A stretch of DNA of 64,000 nucleotides from Pseudodonghicola xiamenensis DSM 18339 (GCF_000429365.1 NZ_AUBS01000002.1:124001-188000), one strand, 5' to 3'; shown: positions 17,081 through 26,301, counted from the first letter of the stretch. Numbers and translations: made by a program. Notes: generated by a model not told the origin, from the letters alone.

Positions 17081-18481
17081 TCAGCCCGTCACCACCTCAA
17101 GCGCGGTCATGGAACGCGGCAGGCGGATGATGAAAACGGTCCCCTCCGGCCCGGTTTCCGCCAGCTCAAGCGTGCCACCATGGCCGCGCACCAGCTCTGC
17201 CGAAATCGCCAGACCCAACCCCGAACCACCGGCCCGCGCCCCGCCCCGAAACGGGGTAAAAAGATTTTCCCGTGCCTTGGCTGGCAGCCCCGGCCCGGTA
17301 TCGGCGACCTCGATCCACCAGCTATCGTTGTCTTCCCGCGCGGTTACCGTCACCCGTCCCGGACGGTGGCTCGCCTCCAGTGCCTGACGTGCATTCCGCA
17401 CGAGGTTCATAATCACCCGGAACAGCTGTTCGGGGTCTGCCCTGAGCTCCAGCCCTTCGGGCACGCGGTTTTCCAACGTCACCTCAGGCCCGCTCAAGGC
17501 CAGCCTTTCGCTGTCGATCACATCGCCGGTGATACTGACTAGGGAAACCATCCTAAGCGCTGGCGGCGGCTCCTCCGCCCGCCCGAAGGCCAGCGTGCTT
17601 TCGCACAGCGACACCGCCCGCGAGATCGAATTCACCAGCTTCGGCGCCAGCCGACGCACGCTGGGATCCTCGCTGGCCTCGATCCGGTCGGTGATCAGCT
17701 GCGCGCTGGTCAGGATGTTGCGCAGATCGTGGCTGACCTTGGCCACCGCACCGCCAAGCTGGGCCATACGCTCACGCTGTTTCAGAAACTGGGTCAATTC
17801 GGTCTGAAGCTGCAATAACGCTTCCTCGGCCTCACGCAACTCCATCACTCCCGCCGATGGGCGGATGATTCCCCGCGCATCCTCCGGCGCGGCGGCATAG
17901 CGTTTCATGTAGCCCACGACCCCCTTGATCGGGCGCACCAGCACGATTCGCACCGCCACGAACAGCAGCAGCGCCGTGACGATCGAGATCACCGCCGACA
18001 ACACCAGGATACGCAAGCCATAGTCAATCATGGCCGTACGCAGCGGTGCCGTTGCGATCGTGACCTCGATCAGCAGACCTGCGTCCTGGGTCGGCGCGCC
18101 GATCACCCGGACAATCTGATTCTCAGGCGTGAACAACCGCCTGATGGCATCACGGATCAGAATCGCCGCCCCGGCATCGCGCAGATCATAGGTATTCGCG
18201 ATCGGCTCGGGGATCGGCGAGGACAGCATGAGCTGGCGCATCTCGTTCCGGCGCAGAACCACGTTGAACACCTGTGCGTTGCGCAACAGCTCTTTCTCAA
18301 GGTCGCTATCCAGCATGTCATCGGCCAGCAACGCCATCGAGGCGATCTGCGCCCGTTCCAGCCGGTCATGCAGATAATCGACCCTGTAACGCGCGATCGA
18401 GGGCACAAAGATCAACACTTCGGCCAACATGACGAAGACCGTGGTCAGGATCAGAAATCGCCCCGAAAGCGTATTCAACAT
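17081..18481 (-). CDS. Sensor histidine kinase (orphan)
   Basis: A 466-aa membrane sensor kinase. It has TM1 at about 10-30, a periplasmic domain of about 125 residues, TM2 at about 158-180, a HAMP-like linker, a HisKA dimerisation helix with the phospho-acceptor His251 (KVSHDLRNILTSAQL), and an HATPase with N box (NLVRNARQALEA), G1 (DTGPGLP) and G2 (GGSGLGLAI). No response regulator is adjacent; the phosphotransfer partner must be elsewhere. It starts 15 bp after the flavoprotein gene, so it is probably the third gene of that operon, and may sense a redox or membrane signal connected with it. The signal is unknown. Confidence 0.92.
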   Translation of the reverse strand: MLNTLSGRFLILTTVFVMLAEVLIFVPSIARYRVDYLHDRLERAQIASMALLADDMLDSDLEKELLRNAQVFNVVLRRNEMRQLMLSSPIPEPIANTYDLRDAGAAILIRDAIRRLFTPENQIVRVIGAPTQDAGLLIEVTIATAPLRTAMIDYGLRILVLSAVISIVTALLLFVAVRIVLVRPIKGVVGYMKRYAAAPEDARGIIRPSAGVMELREAEEALLQLQTELTQFLKQRERMAQLGGAVAKVSHDLRNILTSAQLITDRIEASEDPSVRRLAPKLVNSISRAVSLCESTLAFGRAEEPPPALRMVSLVSITGDVIDSERLALSGPEVTLENRVPEGLELRADPEQLFRVIMNLVRNARQALEASHRPGRVTVTAREDNDSWWIEVADTGPGLPAKARENLFTPFRGGARAGGSGLGLAISAELVRGHGGTLELAETGPEGTVFIIRLPRSMTALEVVTG

Positions 18482-18496
18482 CGAACCCTATCCCGG

Positions 18497-19867
18497 TCAG
18501 GGCAGGTGTCGCTGTACCGCCCGGACCATTCGTTTGACCGCCTGACTATCAAACAGCCTGCCCGAGAAATAGGCCCCCGCCAGCCGTTTGTTAAGTTCAC
18601 CCAACGTCGGATAAGGCAAGACGGCATTGGCAATCGCACTTATTTTCAGGCGATTGGCCATCACCAGGGCCCACAGGCCGATCAGGTCGCCGGCGCCATC
18701 GCCCAGAATCGAAACGCCCACCGGACGGCCACGCACCACCATCAGCTTGGCGAATCCTTCGGTTCGCGCCTCGGTCACCGCGCGATCGTTGTCGGCGTAA
18801 TCGGTGCGAAAGACCTCCAGCCGGTCGCCATAACGGACACGCGCCTCAGCCTCGGTCAGGCCGATCTGGGCAAGCTCGGGATCCGTATAGGTGACCCTGG
18901 GGATATGATCGCCGCGCGCCCTGGCCGGCAGAGCGAAAAGGGCCGATCGCAGAATGATTCCCGCGTGATAGCCTGCCAGATGGGTGAATTGCCCCTGCCC
19001 CGCGACATCCCCCGCGGCGTAAACCCGGCGATTCGTCGTGCGCAGCCGCACGTCGGTACGCAGACCGGTCTCTGTCGCCTCGATCCCCGCGGTCTCGAGA
19101 TTGAGCCGCGCCAGATCGGCCCGCCGCCCCAAGGCCAGCAACAGGTGGCTGCCGCTGACCTGCCGGCCATGATCGAGATCGAGCCGGACCGCCCCGGCGC
19201 CCCCGGCGACGGCGACAAGCCGGGCGGCCTCGATGATCTCCACCCCCTCGGCGCGCAAACGATCCAGCACCGGCGCGACCAGATCGGGGTCCTCGCGCGC
19301 CAGGGCCCGACCTGCGTCAATCAGCGTCACCCGGGCGCCGAGCCGAACATGCGCCTGCGCCATCTCCACCCCCACGGGACCAGCCCCGGCGATCAGCAGA
19401 TGATCCGGACAGGCTCGCAGATCGAACAGTGATTCGGTGGTCAGAAAGGGGACCTCCGTCAGCCCCGGGAGCGGCGGCACCACCGGGACCGACCCAGTGG
19501 CGATCACCACCCGGCGGGCCCGGATCACCACACCGTCGACCTCGACCTCCCTGGGCGAGGTGAAACGCCCGATGCCGCGGATCACCAGAACCCCCAGCCC
19601 TTCGAACCGCGCCTGACTGTCATGCGGGGCAATGGCGGCAATCGCCCGGGCCGCCTGCTGCATCGCCTCGGCATAGGTCTCGCCCCGCCGCGCCGCCGCC
19701 AGCAACGCCTTGGAGGGCACACAGCCGGTATTCAGGCAATCGCCCCCCATTCGGTGGGCTTCAAGCATCACCACCCGCGCGCCCATCTGCGCCGCTCCCG
19801 CCGCGACCGATAGCCCAGCAGCACCGGCACCGATGACCAGAATATCGGGTGTGAGAGGCGCCGCCAT
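18497..19867 (-). CDS. Pyridine nucleotide-disulfide oxidoreductase (mercuric reductase/lipoamide dehydrogenase type)
   Basis: A 456-aa flavoprotein. It has an FAD-binding GAGAAGLSVAAG (13-24), a redox-active disulfide Cys44-x4-Cys49 in GGDCLNTGCVPSK, an NAD(P)-binding GAGPVGVEMAQ, a second FAD motif ending in VYAAGDVAGQ, and a C-terminal dimerisation domain. The usual His-x4-Glu base motif is replaced by YPTLGE near the C-terminus, which separates it from true lipoamide dehydrogenases. I chose the ATG at 19867, 2 nt after the TVP38 stop. Pairing with a TVP38/TMEM64 membrane protein is a recurring arrangement in bacteria; the substrate is unknown. No merP/merT or E2 genes are near. Confidence 0.9.
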   Translation of the reverse strand: MAAPLTPDILVIGAGAAGLSVAAGAAQMGARVVMLEAHRMGGDCLNTGCVPSKALLAAARRGETYAEAMQQAARAIAAIAPHDSQARFEGLGVLVIRGIGRFTSPREVEVDGVVIRARRVVIATGSVPVVPPLPGLTEVPFLTTESLFDLRACPDHLLIAGAGPVGVEMAQAHVRLGARVTLIDAGRALAREDPDLVAPVLDRLRAEGVEIIEAARLVAVAGGAGAVRLDLDHGRQVSGSHLLLALGRRADLARLNLETAGIEATETGLRTDVRLRTTNRRVYAAGDVAGQGQFTHLAGYHAGIILRSALFALPARARGDHIPRVTYTDPELAQIGLTEAEARVRYGDRLEVFRTDYADNDRAVTEARTEGFAKLMVVRGRPVGVSILGDGAGDLIGLWALVMANRLKISAIANAVLPYPTLGELNKRLAGAYFSGRLFDSQAVKRMVRAVQRHLP

Positions 19868-19869
19868 GA

Positions 19870-20613
19870 TCAGCCCGCCACGCCACGCCGCAGCCGCTTC
19901 AACGCGACCGGCAGAGCCGCCAGGACGCATAGCGCCAGAATCGGCCCCAGTACATAGGGTTGCCAGATCAGCGACAGATCGGGACTGCCGCCACGCGCAA
20001 AGATGGCCCCGACACCGACACCGATCCAGGTGAAGACCAGCGCCCCGGGAATGATTCCCACCGCCGTGGTCCAGAAAAACCGGCCAAAGCGCACCCCCGC
20101 CAGCGCCGGCAGCAGATTGGCCAGGAAGAAAGGCATCACAGGCACCAGCCGCAACAGCAACAGCACGTTGATTTCATGATCACGCAGCGCCGCGCGCCAG
20201 CGGGCAAGCCGCCCCTCGGACAGCGCCATACGCGCCGCAAGCGCCTCTCCCGCACCCCAGCGGGCAACCAGGAAGATCACCGAGGCGCCAAGCGTCGCGC
20301 CGAGAATATTCAGCGCGACCCCGGGCAGAAGACCGAACAGGAAGCCACCGGTGACCGAGACCACCGCCGCCCCCGGCAGCGACAGCGCCACCACCAGCAC
20401 ATAAACAGCGACAAAGCCCAGGGCCATCAGCCCCATGTGATCGTCGCGAAAGGCCAGCAAGACGGAACGATTGTCGCGCAGGGTCTCGAAACTCAGTGTA
20501 TCGCCCAGCGTCAACGCCCCCCAAAGCCCGCCGGCCAGCAAGGCCACCAGGGGGATCAGGCGCAGCACGCGGCGCAACGGCCGCGCCTCGGGAGAAGGGT
20601 TCGACACGCTCAT
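19870..20613 (-). CDS. TVP38/TMEM64 family membrane protein
   Basis: A 247-aa VTT (SNARE-associated) domain membrane protein with about five or six helices. The conserved core is the ALSLPGAAVVSVTGGFLFG segment (about 76-95), followed by LLLRLVPVMPFFLANLLPALAGV (about 150-172), which resembles the reentrant loops of DedA/TVP38 proteins. It is the first gene of the operon with the disulfide flavoprotein and the sensor kinase. These proteins are associated with lipid scrambling or membrane homeostasis; a specific role cannot be read from sequence. Confidence 0.9.
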   Translation of the reverse strand: MSVSNPSPEARPLRRVLRLIPLVALLAGGLWGALTLGDTLSFETLRDNRSVLLAFRDDHMGLMALGFVAVYVLVVALSLPGAAVVSVTGGFLFGLLPGVALNILGATLGASVIFLVARWGAGEALAARMALSEGRLARWRAALRDHEINVLLLLRLVPVMPFFLANLLPALAGVRFGRFFWTTAVGIIPGALVFTWIGVGVGAIFARGGSPDLSLIWQPYVLGPILALCVLAALPVALKRLRRGVAG

Positions 20614-20804
20614 GGATATAAAGATGCGCAGGTTGCGACGAAAACGACAGCCCCTTCACGCCAGGGTGATGATCGCGCCTTCCATCGTGAGAAATGCCCC
20701 CCGATTTCGCGACCAGCCCGGGATTTCGCCGCCCGGCACAGGCAAAGAGGGGAAAATTGTTGCAGTTTCCCTACGGTTTTCACCCGAATCCCTCTGCTCA
20801 GGGT

Positions 20805-20833
20805 TTGACTTGGAGAGAATCCCGCCGTAAAGG
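20805..20833 (+). promoter_or_regulatory. Putative sigma-70-type promoter of rpmH-rnpA-yidD
   Basis: TTGACT (20805-20810), a 17-bp spacer and TAAAGG (20828-20833), about 70 bp upstream of rpmH. The -35 is 5/6 to consensus and the -10 is weak. Confidence 0.5.
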
Positions 20834-20901
20834 ACGGGCCTCGAATAACAGACGGGAGGCGAATCCGCGCCGCACCCGACCGCTAGATTGGAGACGGAGC
20901 G

Positions 20902-21036
20902 ATGAAACGCACCTTTCAACCCTCGAACCTGGTTCGCAAGCGCCGCCACGGTTTCCGCGCCCGCATGGCCACCAAGGCCGGCCGCAAGGTCCTGAACGCG
21001 CGCCGCGCCCGCGGCCGCAAGTCGCTGAGCGCATAA
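20902..21036 (+). CDS. rpmH: 50S ribosomal protein L34
   Basis: 44-aa, highly basic L34 with the canonical [20 protein letters not shown] start and the [16 protein letters not shown]-terminus. It is a component of the large ribosomal subunit. GGAG lies upstream (around 20891-20897). It heads the rpmH-rnpA-yidD block. Confidence 0.99.
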   Translation: MKRTFQPSNLVRKRRHGFRARMATKAGRKVLNARRARGRKSLSA

Positions 21037-21060
21037 CCCAGCCGCCCTGGGTACAGACTC

Positions 21061-21501
21061 ATGACACCGCCGGAGGCCCCCGAAGCAACTACGGGGATAC
21101 AGCCCCCGGCGGTTTCATCATGCCCCAAGGCCCAAAAGCACCGGCTTCAGGTGCTCAGGAAACGCGCCGATTTCCTGGCCGCTGCCCGCGCTCGCCGGCA
21201 GGCGACCAAGGGGATGGTGGTGCAGGCACGTCGCCGTCCCGAGGGGCACACGGCCCTGGGCGTGCGAATTGGCTATACCTGTTCGAAGAAGATCGGCAAC
21301 GCCGTGGCGCGGAACCGCGCCAAGAGGCGACTGCGCGCCGTGGCGCGCGAGCTGATGCCGGCACTTGGCGTCGAGGGCTGGGATTACGTGCTGATCGGAC
21401 GGCGCGAGGACACCATCGCGCGATCCTATGACGCGCTGCTGAACGATCTGAAATATGCGATGAAGAAGCTTCACGCAGATCGTTCCACGCCCCGCGCATG
21501 A
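21061..21501 (+). CDS. rnpA: Ribonuclease P protein component
   Basis: A 146-aa basic protein that binds the RNase P RNA and helps it recognise pre-tRNA 5' leaders. The RNR motif is present as [10 protein letters not shown] (about 84-93), preceded by [13 protein letters not shown]. The first 25 residues ([18 protein letters not shown]) are a Pro-rich extension, typical of Rhodobacteraceae RnpA and longer than the roughly 120-aa norm. No clear ribosome-binding site precedes the ATG at 21061, only 24 nt after rpmH. Its end overlaps yidD by 4 nt. Confidence 0.95.
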   Translation: MTPPEAPEATTGIQPPAVSSCPKAQKHRLQVLRKRADFLAAARARRQATKGMVVQARRRPEGHTALGVRIGYTCSKKIGNAVARNRAKRRLRAVARELMPALGVEGWDYVLIGRREDTIARSYDALLNDLKYAMKKLHADRSTPRA

Positions 21502-21746
21502 CCCCGCTCGCCCATATCGCCGCCCTGCCCGTCCGCGCCTATCGGCTGATCTTCAGCCCTTGGGTCGGGCATAATTGCCGGTATCAGCCGACCTGCAGCG
21601 CCTATGCGCTGGAGGCACTGGAGAAACATGGCGCGATCAAGGGAAGCTGGCTGGCGCTGCGACGCATCGGCCGATGCCATCCCTTCGGCAGCTCAGGCTA
21701 TGATCCGGTGCCCGAGCCGAAGCAGAGGCCCAACCGGAAAATCTGA
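21498..21746 (+). CDS. yidD: Membrane protein insertion efficiency factor YidD
   Basis: An 82-aa protein of the YidD family with its signature [15 protein letters not shown] and RIGRCHPFG...GYDPVP. It has an N-terminal amphipathic helix and conserved cysteines, and is thought to assist YidC/Sec insertion at the inner membrane. It is translationally coupled to rnpA by an ATGA overlap. yidC, which normally follows, is absent: the next gene is a convergent pxpA. Confidence 0.96.
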   Translation: MTPLAHIAALPVRAYRLIFSPWVGHNCRYQPTCSAYALEALEKHGAIKGSWLALRRIGRCHPFGSSGYDPVPEPKQRPNRKI

Positions 21747-21789
21747 CGAAAGTTCTGATGCCGGCGCATCGCGCCCATCGCCGTCACTG

Positions 21790-21846
21790 GGGCCCTGCCC
21801 CCGTCTCCTTCGGAGCCTCCCCCGGGATATTTCCAGCCAGAAAAAG
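21790..21846 (-). repeat. Dispersed intergenic repeat, copy B
   Basis: On the - strand it reads TTTTTCTGGCT, then GGAAATATCCCGGGGGAGG, then GGAGACGGGGGCAGGGCCCC, the last part forming a GC hairpin. It lies between convergent yidD and pxpA. Confidence 0.75.
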
Positions 21847-21874
21847 CCCGGGGAGGTTTATCGCCCCAGTGGAG

Positions 21875-22648
21875 TTAGCCGCGCCGGCCCTCAAAGGGGA
21901 GAATGGCGATGCCGGCGGCCTGCAGGTTGTCACGCACCGCGCCGGCCAAAGCGACCGCTTCGGCGGTATCGCCATGCAGGCAGATACTGTCGATGGCTGC
22001 CGGCAGCCGCTTGCCGCTTTCGGTCACGATCGCGCCCTCTTCCACCATCTGGCGAATTCGCGGCCCGGCCAGCGCCGGATCGTGGATCACCGCGCCGGGC
22101 AACCGCCGATCGACCAGCGTTCCGTCATCGTTATAGGCGCGGTCGGCGAAGATCTCTCCGGCCCAGCGTGCGCCAAGCGAGCGGGCGGCGCGCTCCTGCG
22201 CCGTGGTGGCGAGCACCAGCAGGATAATGTCGGGATCAACGGAGAGGGCGGCCTGGTAGCAGGCGCGCGCCAATGTCTCGTCCTCGGAGGCCATGTTGGC
22301 GAGCGCACCGTGCAGCTTGAGGTGACGCAGGGGCGCACCGGCGGCGCGCGCCATCGCCTGCGCCGCGCCAAGCTGATACCGCACCGCATTGGCCAGGCTG
22401 TCCTGCGGCACCTGCATCCGATGGCGTCCGAAGCCCTGCAGATCGGCAAAGCCCGGATGAGCGCCGAGGCCCACGCCATTGGCCGCCGCCTGCGCCATGG
22501 TGCGGGCCATCACATCGGGGTCGCCGGCGTGAAAGCCGCAGGCGATATTGGCCGAGCTCACCACCCGCAGCAGCGCCGCGTCGTCGCCCATCGTCCAGGC
22601 GCCGAAACTTTCCCCCATATCTGCGTTGAGATCGACGGATCGGCTCAT
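21875..22648 (-). CDS. pxpA: 5-oxoprolinase subunit PxpA (LamB/YcsF family)
   Basis: A 257-aa LamB/YcsF protein with the signature VDLNADMGESFGAW at the N-terminus, SANIACGFHAGDPDVM, GAHPGFADLQGFGR and LKLHGALANM. With PxpB and PxpC it forms an ATP-dependent 5-oxoprolinase that opens 5-oxoproline to glutamate. I chose the ATG at 22648, which has AGAGGA upstream. pxpB and pxpC are not adjacent, so the partners must lie elsewhere, or the protein acts in a different setting. It is divergent from tpa. Confidence 0.92.
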   Translation of the reverse strand: MSRSVDLNADMGESFGAWTMGDDAALLRVVSSANIACGFHAGDPDVMARTMAQAAANGVGLGAHPGFADLQGFGRHRMQVPQDSLANAVRYQLGAAQAMARAAGAPLRHLKLHGALANMASEDETLARACYQAALSVDPDIILLVLATTAQERAARSLGARWAGEIFADRAYNDDGTLVDRRLPGAVIHDPALAGPRIRQMVEEGAIVTESGKRLPAAIDSICLHGDTAEAVALAGAVRDNLQAAGIAILPFEGRRG

Positions 22649-23125
22649 GTCAGTGTCCTCTTTCTGCGCGGGGCCGCCCCCGCCGATCGGGTCATATCCC
22701 AACGGACCGGGAATGTCGCGCAGTTCAGCCCCCATCAGGTCACGCAACAGTCTGCCCCGGCAAGCGAAAGCGGGAATGCCTGACGATTTGCGCATTTTCA
22801 AGGTAGCAGCTCTTGAACCGACCGGATGCGAGACCCGGGTCCCTCCCCCGGATCGCGTATCCTATCCGGATGACCCTGATCTCTTGCGCTTTTCGCAAGC
22901 CTTCCATGGGCTTTGTGCCGCGGACCTACCGCGACGATTTCCGCGCCCAGCCCGGAGACCCGGGCCGAGACAAAGCCCGCGGCAGCCTGGACTTATCACA
23001 TCCCCCGATCTGGACCTACGGAACGCTGGATTTTTGGCGTTTGTGAGAGGTAGCCGCACCCGCCGCCCCGGACTCACCGGGGTTTCGGTGCATCGGTGCT
23101 CTGCCGACATTCGAAAGGATCTGCC
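22649..23125. other. 477-bp divergent region between pxpA and tpa
   Basis: No credible gene. The pxpA-proximal half has no element I recognise. The tpa-proximal half carries the TauR-like direct repeats annotated separately (22987-23019) and a third weaker copy, CTGGATTTTT, at 23026. Confidence 0.6.
22987..23019 (+). promoter_or_regulatory. TauR-like direct repeats upstream of tpa
   Basis: CTGGACTTAT at 22987-22996 and CTGGACCTAC at 23010-23019, 23 bp apart and reading toward tpa. They are 9/10 matches to the direct repeats reported for Rhodobacter capsulatus TauR (CTGGACYTAA, as I recall it). The spacing is about two helical turns, as expected for MocR-type regulators. They lie 107-139 bp before the tpa start codon, suiting an activator site. 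Confidence 0.7.
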
Positions 23126-24511
23126 ATGGACGGCGTATTCAATGAAAACGACATCAGCCACATCGTGGACGCCGACAAGGCCCACGTCTGGCACCATCTG
23201 ACCCAGCACAAGGCCTTCGAGACCGGCGACCCCCGCATCATCCTCGAAGGCAAGGGCATGCGCGTCTGGGACCAGAAGGGCAAGGAATACCTCGATGCCG
23301 TGTCCGGCGGGGTCTGGACCGTCAACGTCGGCTATGGCCGCGAATCCATCGCCAAGGCGGTCTATGACCAGCTCATCAAACTGTGCTATTTCGCGCAATC
23401 CGCCGGTTCGATCCCCGGGTCGCTGTTCTCGGAAAAGCTGATCTCGAAGATGCCCGGGATGAGCCGCGTCTATTATTGCAACTCCGGCTCGGAAGCGAAC
23501 GAGAAGGTGTTCAAGATGGTGCGCCAGATCGCGCACAAGAAATACGGCGGCAAGAAACACAAGATCCTGTTCCGCGACCGCGACTATCATGGCGGGACGC
23601 TGGCCACCATGTCGGCCGGCGGCCAGGAGGAACGCGTGGCGCAATACGGCCCGCTGGCGCCGGGGTTCGTCAAGGTTCCGCATTGCATGGAATACCGCGC
23701 CCAGTGGGATCTGAGCGGCGAGGCCTATGGCCAGCGCGCGGCCGATGCCATCGAAGAGGTGATCCTGGCCGAGGGCCCGGAGACCGTCGGCGCCATCTGC
23801 CTTGAGCCGGTAACCGCCGGTGGTGGTGTCATCACGCCCCCCCCGGGCTATTGGGAACGGGTGCAGGAGATCTGCAAGAAATACGACGTGCTGCTGCATA
23901 TCGACGAAGTCGTCTGCGGCATCGGCCGCACCGGCACCTGGTTCGGTTACCAGCAATATGGCATCAAGCCCGATTTCGTGACCATGGCCAAGGGTGTCGC
24001 CTCGGGCTATGCGGCGATCGCCTGCATGGTGACCACCGAGGAAGTCTTTGACATGTTCAAGGACGACGCCAGCGATCCGATGAACTATTTCCGCGACATC
24101 TCGACCTTCGGCGGCTGCGCGGCCGGCCCGGCGGCGGCGCTGGAGAACATGCGCATCATCGAGGACGAGAACCTCTTGGACAACTGCACCGCCATGGGCG
24201 AGCGGATGATGGGCAACCTTGAGGCGCTGATGGAAAAGCACAAGGTTATCGGCGATGTCCGCGGCAAGGGGCTGTTCCTGGGCGCCGAACTGGTCGCCGA
24301 CCGTGGCACCAAGGAAGCGGTCGACGAAAAGCTGGTCGGTCAGGTCGTTGCCGAATGCGGCGCCCAGGGCGTGCTGATCGGGGCCACCAACCGGTCGATC
24401 CCCGGGCTGAACAACGTTCTGTGCTTCTCGCCGGCGCTGATCGCCACCGCCGACGATATCGACCAGATCACCGACACCGTCGACCGCGCCCTGACCAAGG
24501 CCTTCGGCTGA
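23126..24511 (+). CDS. tpa: Taurine--pyruvate aminotransferase
   Basis: A 461-aa class III PLP aminotransferase closely resembling Tpa, which turns taurine and pyruvate into sulfoacetaldehyde and alanine. Features are the N-terminal NENDISHIVDADKAHVWHHL, PLP phosphate contacts in NSGSEANEK, the Asp in HIDEVVCGIGRTG and the Schiff-base Lys289 in MAKGVASGYAA. The TGTWFGYQQYGIKPDFV segment also fits Tpa. AAAGGA precedes the ATG at 23126. TauR-type direct repeats lie upstream. The next pathway enzyme, sulfoacetaldehyde acetyltransferase (Xsc), is not in the window. Another omega-amino acid:pyruvate transaminase is the main alternative. Confidence 0.88.
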   Translation: MDGVFNENDISHIVDADKAHVWHHLTQHKAFETGDPRIILEGKGMRVWDQKGKEYLDAVSGGVWTVNVGYGRESIAKAVYDQLIKLCYFAQSAGSIPGSLFSEKLISKMPGMSRVYYCNSGSEANEKVFKMVRQIAHKKYGGKKHKILFRDRDYHGGTLATMSAGGQEERVAQYGPLAPGFVKVPHCMEYRAQWDLSGEAYGQRAADAIEEVILAEGPETVGAICLEPVTAGGGVITPPPGYWERVQEICKKYDVLLHIDEVVCGIGRTGTWFGYQQYGIKPDFVTMAKGVASGYAAIACMVTTEEVFDMFKDDASDPMNYFRDISTFGGCAAGPAAALENMRIIEDENLLDNCTAMGERMMGNLEALMEKHKVIGDVRGKGLFLGAELVADRGTKEAVDEKLVGQVVAECGAQGVLIGATNRSIPGLNNVLCFSPALIATADDIDQITDTVDRALTKAFG

Positions 24512-24565
24512 CCCCCGGTGCGGGACATCCCCACATCCCCGCAATTTCTGCGGTCAGAGCATTGT

Positions 24566-24595
24566 AAGCCGGGCCCCACAAGGCCCGGCTTTTTT
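24566..24595 (+). terminator. Rho-independent terminator after tpa
   Basis: The stem AAGCCGGGCC pairs with GGCCCGGCTT around a 6-nt loop and is followed by a T-run to 24595. Confidence 0.92.
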
Positions 24596-24672
24596 GCGCC
24601 TTAAAGGGCGCCAAGACCGCCTGCGGGCATTCCGTCCGACAGGCTTGCAACAGGATAGGAAGGACCCCCAAC

Positions 24673-26091
24673 ATGAGTTCTGAGCTTTGGGCCTGGACCG
24701 CCAGCGAACTGGCCGACGCGATCAGTGCCGGCCGCATCAGCAGCGTCGAGGCGACCGAAAGCGCGCTGGCGCGGATGGAGGCGGTGAACGGCCCGATCAA
24801 CGCTGTGGTCGACCCGCTGCCCGAGCAGGCGATGGAGGCCGCCCGCGCCGCCGATGCCGAGCTGAAGACCTCGGGCCCGCGCGGGCCGCTGCACGGCGTG
24901 CCGATCACGGTGAAGATCAACGTCGACTACAAGGGCCGCGCCACCACCAACGGGGTGGTCGCCTACAAGGATCTGATCGCCCCCGAGGACGGCTCGGTGG
25001 TCAGGAACCTCAGGGCCTCGGGCGCGGTGATCATCGGGCGAACCAATACGCCCTGCTATTCGATGCGCGGCTGCACCAGCAACGATCTGCACGGCCATAC
25101 CTATAACCCGCATGACAAGACGCTGACCCCCGGCGGGTCGTCCGGCGGCGCTGGATCGGCCACCGCGGCGGGCATCGGCGCCATGGGTCATGGCAACGAC
25201 ATCGGCGGATCGGTGCGCTATCCGGCCTATTGCTGCGGCATCTACGGGCTGCGCCCGACCGCAGGCATCACCGCCGCTTACAACCCCAGCCAATTGGCCG
25301 AACGACCGATCGTGTCGCAGATGTCCTCGGTCCAAGGGCCGCTGGCGCGCTCGGTCGAAGATATCCGCATCACCATGCAGGCGCTGGCCCAGCCCGATCC
25401 GCGCGATATCTGGCAAGTGCCGCTGAGCACCATGTTCGACGCACCGCTGGAACACCGGCCCTGCAAGGTCGCCATGCTGGCCGAGACGGATGAAAGCCAG
25501 GTCGACCCCGAGGTCACCGCCGCGATCCGCCAGGCCGGCGCCATCCTGGCCGAGGCCGGCTATCAGGTCGAAGAGGTTCAGACGCCCTCGTTCCACGAGG
25601 CGATGATGTTCTGGCGGCTGATCCTCGGTAACGAGATGCGCGGCGGGCTCTATCAACTCATGCTGAAGAACGGCGACGAGAAGCTGAAGAAATCCATGGC
25701 GCTGATGCTGGAGGGTATCCCGGAGATCGAGGGGCGGGAGGAATTCCTGCAGGCCTTCGCCAAACGCTCCACCCTGCTCAGGCAATGGCAGATGTTCTTC
25801 GTCGATTATCCCATCGTGCTGACGGCGATGACCTGGATCAAACCCTATCTGGACGATCTGGATGTGATCGACGGCACCGACTCCGATTGGTTCTTCCGCG
25901 CCCACGGGCCGATGATGGGCACGCCGACGCTGGGGCTGCCCGGTCTGTCGGTGCCGGTGGGGACCGTGCCGGGCGTGCCGATGGGAGTTCAGCTGATCTC
26001 GGACCGCTACGGCGATCGCCGCCTGCTCGAGGCCGGTGCAGTGCTGGAACGTGCCATCGGGGCGACCCTGCCGATCGACCCGCGCGGCTGA
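24673..26091 (+). CDS. Amidase (amidase signature family)
   Basis: A 472-aa amidase-signature hydrolase, cytoplasmic, that hydrolyses a carboxamide. The Ser-cisSer-Lys triad is visible as Lys81 (VPITVKINV), Ser156 (TPGGSSGGAGSA) and Ser180 (GNDIGGSVRYPA), with spacings matching the family. The C-terminal GLPGLSVPVG...GVQLISDRYGDRRLLEAG is also typical. gatC/gatB are absent and the sequence is a stand-alone amidase, so a role in Gln-tRNA formation is unlikely. The substrate cannot be read. It has its own start after the tpa terminator. Confidence 0.9.
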   Translation: MSSELWAWTASELADAISAGRISSVEATESALARMEAVNGPINAVVDPLPEQAMEAARAADAELKTSGPRGPLHGVPITVKINVDYKGRATTNGVVAYKDLIAPEDGSVVRNLRASGAVIIGRTNTPCYSMRGCTSNDLHGHTYNPHDKTLTPGGSSGGAGSATAAGIGAMGHGNDIGGSVRYPAYCCGIYGLRPTAGITAAYNPSQLAERPIVSQMSSVQGPLARSVEDIRITMQALAQPDPRDIWQVPLSTMFDAPLEHRPCKVAMLAETDESQVDPEVTAAIRQAGAILAEAGYQVEEVQTPSFHEAMMFWRLILGNEMRGGLYQLMLKNGDEKLKKSMALMLEGIPEIEGREEFLQAFAKRSTLLRQWQMFFVDYPIVLTAMTWIKPYLDDLDVIDGTDSDWFFRAHGPMMGTPTLGLPGLSVPVGTVPGVPMGVQLISDRYGDRRLLEAGAVLERAIGATLPIDPRG

Positions 26092-26301
26092 TTGACGGCC
26101 CCAAAAGGGAACTTCCCCAAACCGCGACGTGACCGGCAGCAAACCACAGGTGCAAGACCAACCGCTTGCTGCCGGCGCGAACCGATCAGAGGTGCGCAGT
26201 TGCCTCGAACGGTCGGGATCGCTCACGGATTTCCCGATCAGAGAGCGGCGGCTGCGGACCAAAGAACGGCCCGCACCCCCAATATCCTTCCTGCCGCCCC
26301 C

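Noticed and set aside
22649-23095. A gene in the pxpA-tpa gap
   Set aside because: The in-frame extensions of pxpA and tpa into this region are not conserved-looking, and good ribosome-binding sites mark the shorter starts.
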